Notes under the pieces: model-generated
What the model saw: the letters and a program-made list of their open reading frames with translations, nothing else
Told to the model about the DNA's origin: nothing
The model's database searches: none
NCBI GenBank assembly: GCA_019671005.1
Contig: CM033728.1
Span: forward strand, 26,363,099 to 26,427,098
Origin: Hibiscus mutabilis
Lineage: Eukaryota > Streptophyta > Magnoliopsida > Malvales > Malvaceae
Length of the DNA: 64,000 nucleotides
Direction: 5' to 3'
Shown here: one piece after another, positions 23,400-33,260 of the stretch
Layout of the letters: each line of letters begins with the position of its first letter
Position numbering within the stretch: the first letter of the stretch is position 1
Position numbers and translations under genes: made by a program

Positions 23400-23935
23400 A
23401 GGAATATATGTGTGAATATGAATAAAGGACTATTTTTGCATCCATATAAATGAACAATGGGCTATTTTGAATGTGTACAATCATATTAAGGGATGTTTTG
23501 AAATATTTTTAGTATGTACGCAAATGTGAGGGATGTTTTGCATTGTTATGGAAGTTAGTGGACTGTTTATATGGATATATATGTGAAAATGCTTATGTTA
23601 GGGGTTGTTTTATGTTGATAAGAAAGTATGTGAGCTCTTTGTATACATGAGAATATTAGAAGGCTGTTTTGAGTATATATGAAAGTATATGGACTGTTTT
23701 GAGTGTTTAATCAGGGGACTGTTATGTAAACTAAACTCAAAAAATGTTTTGCAATAAAATGAGATTGTTTTTAGCATCGCTAATGGATTGTTTTTGCACC
23801 TATGAGGACTGTTTGAGTATGTATTTGAATACGTATGCATTTTTGATTGTTTTATCCTTGTATGAGAATACATTGGGGTTTTTCGTATATAAATATATAT
23901 ATATATGTTTTGGGCTGTCTTGTAAACTTTGTTAA
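23400..23935 (+). repeat. Degenerate GGACTGTTTTG repeats in TE3 5' LTR
   Basis: A motif close to GGACTGTTTTGAGTATAT recurs every 30 to 60 bases, roughly a dozen times, with strong decay. The same stretch is at 28480-28980 in the 3' LTR. Open frames over it are by-products of the repeats. Confidence 0.6.
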
Positions 23936-24748
23936 AGGGATAATTTACATGTCTGAGAAAAGGTTTAATAATGAAATTGTGTCATTTAGCATGTAAGATA
24001 AAAGAGCAGTATGCTCGAACTTATACATTGTTTGAAATGCTAATAAGTCTTTTAAGTAACAAACTTATAGTTGTGAAGTATAGATGTGGTTAATGTGTGT
24101 ATAGTTTGGTAGGATATGGTGTATTGGATGACATGGTTGGTAATGTCTGGTTAATTGTTTTGAGGTACACATATTGATAAGGATGACTAGGGATGGGATC
24201 TGTTTGAGAAGTGAAATATGATTGTGGTTCAGGTATTCCATAACTTTGGAATATCAAGTGAGTGCAGTTGCATTTGTCTCGGGTGACACGGTGTCATTCT
24301 GATCTTTTTTTCTATATTATGTTATGATTAATTCATGAGCATATGCATATGGCTCACATAGAGCACAATGTGTGAATGCATTCATAGCATGGCATCTTTG
24401 ATAAGTCTTTTGGTTATGTTTGCATTACATATGCATCTTTTTCATTACTGTGCTATGTTTGAAATGGAAGATTATGTATACTTTGATATAAAGCTTTTAA
24501 GCTAATTTCTGACTTACAATGCCATTAGATTCTAATAAAAGAATTCAATCTCAATGTTATAAGTTCATGAATTCTAAAGCCCCAGGGAGCTAAAAACTCA
24601 TCTGATGTTATAAGATACTAAGAAGAAAAACAAGTAAGTTTACTTGTGTCATAAGATACCCCTCCTAACTTTAAAGCATAAAATATTTAAGTTCCTTAAC
24701 TATGAAAGTCCTTGGACACTTTGGCATGGTGCAAAGATATATATTTTG

Positions 24749-24788
24749 GGACTACGGTCCATGAGCTACGGCTCAAGGGTGACGACCC
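24749..24788 (+). promoter_or_regulatory. Three tandem tetraloop hairpins before a TATA-like box (TE3 5' LTR)
   Basis: The three 12-nt hairpins are GGACTACGGTCC (24749-24760), GAGCTACGGCTC (24763-24774) and GGGTGACGACCC (24777-24788), each a 4-bp stem with a TACG or GACG loop, separated by two bases. TATATATG starts at 24789. In the 3' LTR (30112-30151) the third hairpin is intact and the first two each have one change in the right arm; the second also has a loop change. Confidence 0.8.
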
Positions 24789-26521
24789 TATATATGTGAT
24801 ATATTGGACACAATAGGAGGTAACGGGGGAGATGCAAGGATATTGGAGACAGTTGGTTGGATATTAGAGACAGTTGGTTGGATATATGAGAAGTTAGGTT
24901 TGTTATGTTCTAACACTAGCGATTGCTATGTGCTTTGAGCTATGTGTAACTGGACCAATACGGTCAAACACAGACCAATGCTACCCATGTCCAAATGTGA
25001 TACAAGGAAAATGTCCTAAAAGATATGAACTCAGGTACTAAGTTTAGATAAGAAACTCTGATAATAAATGTTATGAACTCAGATAAGCTTTCTTATGATT
25101 TCTGATAAGCTTCGATAAGAACTTCGATAAGCCTTGATAAGACCTCAATAAAACAAGGTATGAACTTTGATAAGTTCGATAAGAAATTCGAAGAAGCTTA
25201 GTTAAAAACCCTAAAAGATATTCAGTTAAGATTTGAAAGATTATGAACTCCAATAAAGCTTCCAATAATCAAAACCTTGTTTAAGTTAAATTTAAGACAT
25301 AAATATCAAATGCTAACTTACGTTTGTATTCTTTAAATTTTCCACTAAATATCTTTGGCACTATGCTTTGTTATTTTAATGTCACTACTTCACTTAGGCT
25401 ATATCAGCCTAATGCATTCATTGTTCATGCATGTGCAGGTTGATTAAAGCTCATGGTATTTAATCATGGTCAAGTGTTGCAAGTCACTTTCTAAAGTTCC
25501 AAGTAAGGTTTAGATTTCCTTAGTTAAAACTCCTTAGATGGTGGCATAGTGAGCATATAGAAGCTTAATAAAATTTTATTGTAATATTGCATTACTTATT
25601 GCAAATTTGTAAGTGGCCTATTTAAACACTTGGTTGAGCTTAAGTAGCTATTACTTGGTTTGAATGTTGAATAATTAACGAGTCAAGATTACGAATGCAT
25701 AAATATGGTAATTAAGTAGAACATATGAAACTTATGCATGCGTTTGAATTATTGGTTGATTAGGGATTGATTACTTGTTTGCTATGTACATCAAAAATCC
25801 TAATTTTATAAAATTTGAGATTAACTAAGTCTAGTAGTTCGGTGAAATAAATCAAATTGGAAATTCTTATATTGTTTAAAAGCAACATAAAGTATGATAA
25901 GAAATGAGCTGCATCTGTTTAGTAAGTGATTCAAATATGATTATCAAGTTAATAGGATCTAATGAATTGCTTGATGTTAAGTTACTTCTTGGCCCACCTT
26001 CGAATGTAAAGTACCTAGTCTAGCTTAGATTAAATATACTATTGAAGTAACAAGATGTTTAAAAGCTAAGCCTAAGTTAATTTGGAAACTTTGATTTTTA
26101 TACAATAATTGTATGAATGGCCTTAAACCTTCTTAGTCTTTAATGTATGACCACCCTTGTTTGTTGTTCGAATAATATTGATTGTAAGTGAAGGGGTAAT
26201 ATATATATATGGTATATGAAGTTGGAATTGTAATGTTTTTAACGAGTGTTAGGATTATAGGTAAATATGAACATGATGATTGAACTAAAAATGGTTGATA
26301 AGCATGTTTGGATACGACTTTGTTAATAGCAAGTATGTGCTCTGAAAAATGCTATGAATGTCTTTGATAAGTTAAAAGAATTTTGGTACTCAGCCTAATC
26401 TCGTCTAAGTTAATCAATTCAATTATATGAGATCTGTTTTCGAATCCTTTGTTATTTGTTTTATGTTACAGTGACATCCCTTTTACCTGATTTCCTTCTG
26501 AATCGGGAAGAGGGTGTTACA

Positions 26522-26762
26522 ACTTGGTATCAGAGCTAGAGTTTAGTTAGTTGTGGACTAAACCGAAGCTTATTTTATGTTTTTATTATACATATGCCAC
26601 CTAGAAGTTCAAATTTTTGTTCCGCATTGGTGACTTGCAACTAGCACGATATGTTTACTATGATTTGACATTCAGGATATGTGGAAATATTATGAGTTTG
26701 ATAATACGAATTTGTCATCGTTAAAGAAATTCGAGGATGAATTTCTTATAAGGAGGAGGAAT
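26522..26762 (+). other. TE3 residual internal region with PBS and PPT
   Basis: The PBS TGGTATCAGAGC is at 26525-26536. An ATG at 26594 opens MPPRSSNFC, a plausible gag start, and stops after 16 codons. The end (GAAATTCGAGGATGAATTTC, then the purine tract AAGGAGGAGGAA) matches the typical end of the gypsy internal region just before the 3' LTR. Everything between was lost, so gag and pol are deleted. Confidence 0.82.
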
Positions 26763-26906
26763 TGTAATATCCCAAAATATGGCTTAGAAGTATGTTACCA
26801 AGTTATTAGTAGCTCAATTTGATTTAAAGATACCATTAAAATTTATTAAACAAGATAAGGACATATTAATAAGCTTAATAGTTTGCAAGCTAAATTAGAA
26901 AGGACC
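26763..26906 (+). repeat. Extra LTR-start segment before TE3 3' LTR
   Basis: This 144-bp piece starts TGTAATATCCCAAAATATGG and is followed at 26907 by a second, similar start (TGTGATACCCCAAAACATG). Both continue with AAGTATGTTACCA. It is either a tandem duplication of the LTR start or the stump of a related element. Confidence 0.65.
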
Positions 26907-29900
26907 TGTGATACCCCAAAACATGTCTTGAAAGTATGTTACCAATTCAAGTGTGACTTATATTGATCTAGTTACCTATGGATTAGAAAAGAATGGAATG
27001 AATTAGGGATCAAATTGGAACACAAAAGAAATGGATGACCAATTGTAGAGGGACTTAATCGAATAGATGTTTAAAGTAGAAGTTTGCATGGTTAATTTAC
27101 CCTATTAAGCTAAGTGGGATCCAAGTGTCTCTTTCATGTCTAGTTTATGATGAATAACGATGCTTTTTTTCATAAAAATGGAAAATATGGGAGAGAATGA
27201 GGGTTATCCGGCTAACTAAGGAAAGAAGAAAGAAATAAAAAATGGCTATCTTCATCATCTCCCATCTCCTCCGAAATGTTCCATGGGAGGAAAGAGAGAA
27301 TGAATTTTGAGCTCTCCTTCTCTTTCACTTTCAACCGAACCCCATGGCTAAGTTAGAGTAAGCTTCTTCTTTTCATTTTGGTAACAACAATAAATTTTTG
27401 TGAATGATGGTGGTGCTGATTTTATTAGATTTCTTCAAGGGTTAGAGTTAACGTTTTGAATATATGCTGATAATGAAATATGTTTAGTGTTTGATACTTG
27501 GATTAATTTGTGAAATTGCTAGCCTAAATAATTATGGTTACCGAATGCATGAAATGAAAAATCTGCCCAGTTTTTATACTTTGGCAGTAGGTTTGAAATT
27601 CAACAATAATTGTATAAGCTAAATTAGAAAACAAGCCCAATATGTATATAACCTTATGTGAGTCTAGTTTCATTTTAAAAAAAACGTGATTGAATTCGAG
27701 TCATAGATCAAAAGATATGAATTTTTAATCAAGAGTAGGACAGAATTCTGGAAGCAGTTTTGTGCTCTGGGCAGTCTGTATTTCGGGACTTTTAGGATTT
27801 TTCATAATTTTTGAGGATTTTATTAAGCTATGTGGCTTATCCCATTAGAACCTTAGTCGAATATAGTTTCTAACGGTATAAATAAAGTAACGTTTCAGTA
27901 TATTATCTGTCCCGTAGAGATAATGCTTTGGAGATAATGCAAACTGTCAAATGGGGGAATTAGAAGAAAATAGTTTAGTCTTGTTAAATGTCCTAAGGTG
28001 TATGATTATTGAGTATTGAATCGAATGATAGTTAAGTTATGCCTTGAACCTAAGTTGTTTATTAGGACACATTTTTAAATAATTGAACATGAATACAATT
28101 TGTAATGGCTTGAAATTTACTTCGATTCATTGTGTATAATAGTTGTTGGCAGGTTGTAATGTTAGAGTTTAGTGGTAATAAAGTTGTTCACAATGTTGTT
28201 TTTAGTTAGTATGACAAAGGAAATTCATATGAGAATGAATGCTAATTTAGTTAAACATGCTTAGTTTGTAAAGCGAAATAAAGAATGAAATTTCAGTTTT
28301 GATAAAGTATTCATGAGTTATGAAAACTTGTTTTAGCCTTGAATGATATAACTTAGATGAGATTACTTTAGGCTAAGTAAATATTAAAATAGATTGTATG
28401 ACAAGTTGAATGTGATCATTCATTGATTGATAACAAGTTTAACTCTGAGTAAGGAATATATGTGTGAATATGAATAAAGGACTATTTTTGCATCCATGTA
28501 AATGAACTAAGGACTGTTTTGAATGTTTACAATCATATTAACGGTTGTTTTGAAATATTTTTAGTATATATGCTAATGTGAGGGATGTTTTACATTGATA
28601 TAGAAGTTAGTGGACTATTTATATGGATATATATGTGAAAATGTTTATGTTAGGGGTTGTTTTATGTTGATAAGAAAGTATGTGAACTGCTTTGCATACA
28701 TGAGAATATTAGAGTGTTGTTTTGAGTATATATGAATGTATATGGATTGTTTTGAGTGTTTAATCAGGGGATTGTTATGTAAACTAAACCCGAAAAATTT
28801 TTGCAATAAAATGAGATTGTTTTTAGCATCGCTAAGGGACTATTTTTGCACCTATGAGGACTGTTTGAGTATGTATTTGAATACGTATGCATTTTGGATT
28901 GTTTTGTCCTTGTATGAGTATACATGGGGTGTTTCGTATATAAATATATATATGTTTTGGGTTGTCTTGTAAACTTTGTTAAAGGGATAATTTACATGTC
29001 TAAGAAAAGGTTTAATAATGAAATTGTCTAATTTAGCATGTAAGATAAAAAAAGTAGTGTGCTCGAACTTATACATTGTTTCAAATGCTAATAAGTGCAA
29101 ATTTTTTAAGTAACAAACTTATAGTTGTGAAGTATAGATGTGATTAATTATGTGTATAGTTTGGTAGGATATGTTGTTTTGAATGACATGGTTGGTAATG
29201 TCTGGTCAATTGTTTTGAGGAACACATATTGATAAGGACGGCTAGGGATGGGATATGTTTGAGAAGTGAAATATGATTGTGGTTCAAGTATTCCATAACT
29301 TTGGAATATCAGGTGAGTGTAGTTGCATTTGTCTCGGGTGACATGGCGTCATTCTGATCTTTGTTTCTATAATATGTTATGATTAATTCACGAGCATATG
29401 CATATGGCTCACATATAGCACAATGTGTGAATACATTTATAGCATGGCATCTTTGATAAGTCTTTTGGTTATGTTTGCATTACAAATGCATCTTGTTCAT
29501 TACTATGCTATGTTTGAATTGGAAGATTATGTATACTTTGATATAAATCTTTGAAGCTAATTTCTGGTTGGTAATGTCTGGTTAATTGTTTTGAGGAACA
29601 CATATTGATAAGGATGGCTAGGGATGGGATCTATTTGAGAAGTGAAATATGATTGTGGTTCAAGTATTCCATAACTTTGGAATATCAGGTGAGTGTAGTT
29701 GCATTTGTCTAGGGTGACACGACATCATTCGGATCTTTGTTTCTATAATATGTTATGATTAAATCATGAGCATATGCATATGGCTCATATAGAGCACAAT
29801 GTGTGAATACATTCATAGCATGGCATCTTTGATAAGTCTTTTGGTTATGTTTGCATTACATATGCAATTTGTTCATTACAATGCCATTAGATTCTAATAA

Positions 29901-30524
29901 AAGAATTCAATCTCAATGTTATAAGTTCATGATTTCGAAAGCCCTAAGGAGCTAAAAACTCATCTCATGTTATAAGATACTAAGAAGAAAAACAAGTAAG
30001 TTTACTTGTTTCATAAAATACCCCTCATAACTTCAAACCATAAAATATTTAAGTTGCCTAAACAATGGAAGTCCTTGGACACTTTGGCATGGTGCAAAGG
30101 TATATGTTTTGGGACTACGGTTCATGAGCTACAACTCAAGGGTGATGACCCTATATATGTGATATATTGGCGATAGTAGGAGGTAACAGGAGAGATGTAA
30201 GAAGATTGGAGACAGTTGGTTGGATAGATGAGAAGTTAGGTTTGTTATGTTCTGACACTAGCCATTGCTATGTGCTTTGAGCTATGTGTAACACGGACCA
30301 ATGCTACCCATGTCCAAATGTGATCCAAGGAAAATATCCTAAAAGATATGAACTCGGATACTAAGTTTAGATAAGAAACCCTGAGAAGCAATGTTATGAA
30401 CTCAGATAAGCTCTGTTGTGATTTCCGATAAGCTTCGATAAGAACTTCGATAAGCCTTGATAAGACCTTAATAAAACAAGTTATGAAATTTGATAAGTTA
30501 GATAAGAAATTCGAAGGAGCTTAG
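26907..30524 (+). repeat. TE3 3' LTR, part before TE4
   Basis: It begins TGTGATACCCC and aligns to the 5' LTR from 28134 onward. The first 1.2 kb is the portion missing from the 5' copy. It ends with CTTAG (30520-30524), the left TSD of TE4. The conserved AAAAGATATGAATTTTTAAT block is at about 27711-27730. Confidence 0.85.
29190..29880 (+). repeat. Local tandem duplication inside TE3 3' LTR
   Basis: The block starting GGTTGGTAATGTCTGG at 29190 starts again at 29566, a period of 376 bp. The second copy is shorter by about 70 bp at its right end. The 5' LTR has one copy, so the duplication came after insertion or during the last replication. Confidence 0.75.
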
Positions 30525-31770
30525 TGTAATCACTCATTTTTGCCAGAATTTTAGTATTATTAGTATTATTGTAATAATAATATTATTAAAAAAGCAAAAA
30601 ATAATAAATACAAAATAAAAAAAGGAAAGGGAGTGGAGCACAAGGCTCCACGTCACCTGCCTCACCCCTCACTTAGCCTATACAAAGGGGCGTGAGGGGG
30701 GCATTTGAAGCAGAGAGGAATCGACAGTGGCATGGCCAAATTAGGGGGCTTAGGCTCCCGGCTAGCCAAGGACCGGGGTAGTATCCTCGGTCCTAAACGA
30801 TTCGATCGGGGTCCTATTTTGGGTCCGATCTAGTTAATATTTTTGGAGAGATCATAGTAGATCTCGGTGGGGTTCCGTCGGGGTTCGTCATTCGAGCTCC
30901 TAGTTAGGTATATTTTCTTTCTTTTTTATTTGTGTTGTAATTTTTATGATTTAATGAAGTAGCAGTTAATTTAAAATTGTGTTTTTTAGTTTGTATGTTT
31001 ATTTATGTTTTAGATTAGTATTTATTATGTTTTATATTAATATTTTATTCATGTTAGATTTATTTTTATTTATGAGTTAGATTAATATTTATGTACGTAT
31101 GTTTTAGATTACTATTTTATTTATGTTAGATTAGTATTTTATTATGTTAATATTTATTTGTTTTATTAATGTTAGATTTGTTTTTATTTATGAGTTAGAT
31201 TAATATTTATGTATGTATGTTTTAGATTAGTATTTTATTTATGTTAGATTAGTATTTTATTATGTTGATATTTATTTGCATTTTTATTGTATTTAAATTA
31301 TTTGCCATGTTTTATATTTTGCTCACTAAGATTGCATATCGAGATATATAAATTGTCAATGCGGTGCCCTTTTATCCGAGCGTAAACGGGGCCAGTATCA
31401 GACGTATTGATGGTGGTTGGGCGTTACTCTCGGATAACGGGGCTTTTAAAATTTACTCGCACATAAAACTAAATGTTAATTTATTCATCACTTTAATCTG
31501 GAAAATTTAATATTAATAAAGCAGTAATTATTAAAGTACCAATTTTGGGCGGTGTGGGGGTGCTAATCCTTCCCCATCCGTAACCGACTCCCGAACCCAA
31601 TATTTTTTAAATCTCTAGTTTTATGGTGTCCGGCCTACCTAAGTGGCCGGTGGCGACTCCAATTTCAAAATAAAATACGGTTTTTTAAAACCCCACGGAA
31701 TAAACATTTTTATATCTGAAAGACAACAAACACTTCGAAACCTCGTTTTTTTAGCGAGTGGGACATCGCA
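30525..31770 (+). repeat. TE4 5' LTR
   Basis: It starts TGTAATCACTC and ends ATCGCA. A TATA-like box (TATACAAAG, 30679) follows a CG-rich stretch. An AT-rich tandem repeat of about 119 bp begins at 31052 and 31171. CTCACTAAG is at 31322-31330. Confidence 0.92.
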
Positions 31771-31775
31771 ACAGA

Positions 31776-31793
31776 TGGCGACTCTGTTGGGGA
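31776..31793 (+). other. TE4 primer-binding site
   Basis: TGGCGACTCTGTTGGGGA lies five bases after the LTR. It resembles the PBS reported for Ogre/TAT elements (tRNA-Arg type). The tRNA identity is recalled rather than checked. Confidence 0.75.
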
Positions 31794-32520
31794 CATTTCT
31801 TTCAAACAAAATAAAGTGAGTCGAGCTTTTTAAATAATTACCACTTTATTAATATTAGAAATTCTAGATTAAAGACTATTAAACTAACATTCGGTTATAA
31901 TTGCGCGTTTATTTTGACGCATTTAAAATATGGCATATAAACCCGTTTTTTAAGTGGGGGGTGAAACGCTAATGCTTTCGTGGAGATATCGTTCTCCCGT
32001 GTAGGCCTAACAAGTACCTTCAGGGCTCGAGTACCTTATGCTTTCGTAAGGATATCGTTCCTTCGTGCAGGCATAAGCGAATGGGTCCCCTGAATTGAAC
32101 CCGATTGAAATGAGCCTATAATGGGTGATGATCGGGGGCCTTGCTACTCTTAGTAGAGGACAGCGAGGACAATTTTGGTACCTCCTAGAACCAAAACTGC
32201 ATGTAGAGAACATATAGAAACCCACCCCTTTAGAGCCATGCGGGTAACCTTAGGTGTTTTAGGCAGGATAAATATGGTTGTTTTGTTTGCTTACCTTATT
32301 TAATGTGTCCTTTTATTTATGTATTTATTATTTTTATCCAGTACTGACTCGTTTTCTTTTTTTTGTTTTTTTGCATTCATTCTTGCATTTGTTTATTAAT
32401 GTTATGATTTCTACATTTAGTACATTGCATCACCTCGGAAGCGCGTGCATGCATCTCATTTGCATAAAATCACATACCAAAAAATTCTTTCACAAATTAT
32501 TTTTAAGAAAAAGATAAATC
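31794..32520 (+). other. TE4 5' leader with nested stem-loops
   Basis: No coding region. Two stem-loops share the loop ATATCGTT: GGAG/CTCC at 31982-31997 and AAGG/CCTT at 32048-32063. The second sits inside a larger stem CTTATGC/GCATAAG (32035-32041 with 32071-32077). The place, just after the PBS, is where LTR elements keep packaging and dimerisation signals. Confidence 0.65.
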
Positions 32521-32977
32521 CTTTTAAGGACATTTTTTTAAGAATGAACTTTTATATTCTTTCAACCAAATTTCTAAATACATCATTTTCATAATGGCGA
32601 TTAAAGAAAAAAAGAAAAAAATGAACATTTCAATTTGTTTCAACAAGTTCTTAGATCCAGTCCCTTCACAAAGACATTTTTGAGCTTTTTTTCATCCTCC
32701 CACAAGAATAAATATTTTTTAGCAAAGTTTTTTTTCCATCATTTCACAAATACACTTGTTCAGTCCTTTCATAGGGACATTATTTCAAAAATAATAATAA
32801 GAGTTTCTTTTTCGGTCATTTCACAATGACATCTTTTAATATGAGTATTTAATTTAATCCTTTCAGAAGGACATTTTTCAAAGGAAATATTTCCCAATTA
32901 AATCTTTTCATAAGGATATTGTTAAAAAAATTGATTTCTCAATTCTTTCCTCTCATAAGTTTTTTTTCTTTTTCTCA

Positions 32978-33009
<32 letters not shown>

Positions 33010-33260
33010 AACAAAAAAAAAGGGAAGAAGAATTTCTCAAAAACAAAATTTTTCAATCTTGTCCTTTCTCAAGGATTGTTTTTTTCTCTCTCAAAAATTT
33101 CTTAAAAGATATTTTTATCCTACCAGTCTTATGAACGTTTTTCATAGTTCATAAGAAGTTTTTTCTCAATTCTATCTTTTTTAGGATTGTTTTTTTTTCT
33201 GAAAATAGGATAATTCCTTAATTCTATCATTTCTTAAGGATGAAAGAAGAAAAATATTTT
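32521..33260 (+). repeat. TE4 degenerate hairpin repeats, left block
   Basis: T-rich sequence with scattered short inverted repeats around a TCA(N) loop, for example GTCATTTCACAATGAC near 32814 and TCCTTTCAGAAGGA near 32858. It looks like a decayed relative of the array at 35990-37450. A (CAAAA)n run is at about 32980-33012. No genuine coding sequence. Confidence 0.6.

Larger units (their letters stand above)
23083..26521 (+). repeat. TE3 5' LTR, left end missing
   Basis: It matches 28134-30519 followed by 39223-40454. The first approximately 1.2 kb seen in the 3' copy is absent. It ends GGGTGTTACA just before the PBS. It contains a hairpin triplet (24749-24788), TATATATG right after it, CACTTAGG near 25391 and an acceptor-like CAG (25436-25438). 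Confidence 0.88.

Noticed and set aside
23610..23935. Open frames in TE3 LTR (also at 28736-29100)
   Set aside because: They follow the GGACTGTTTTG repeats in both LTR copies and change frame between them.
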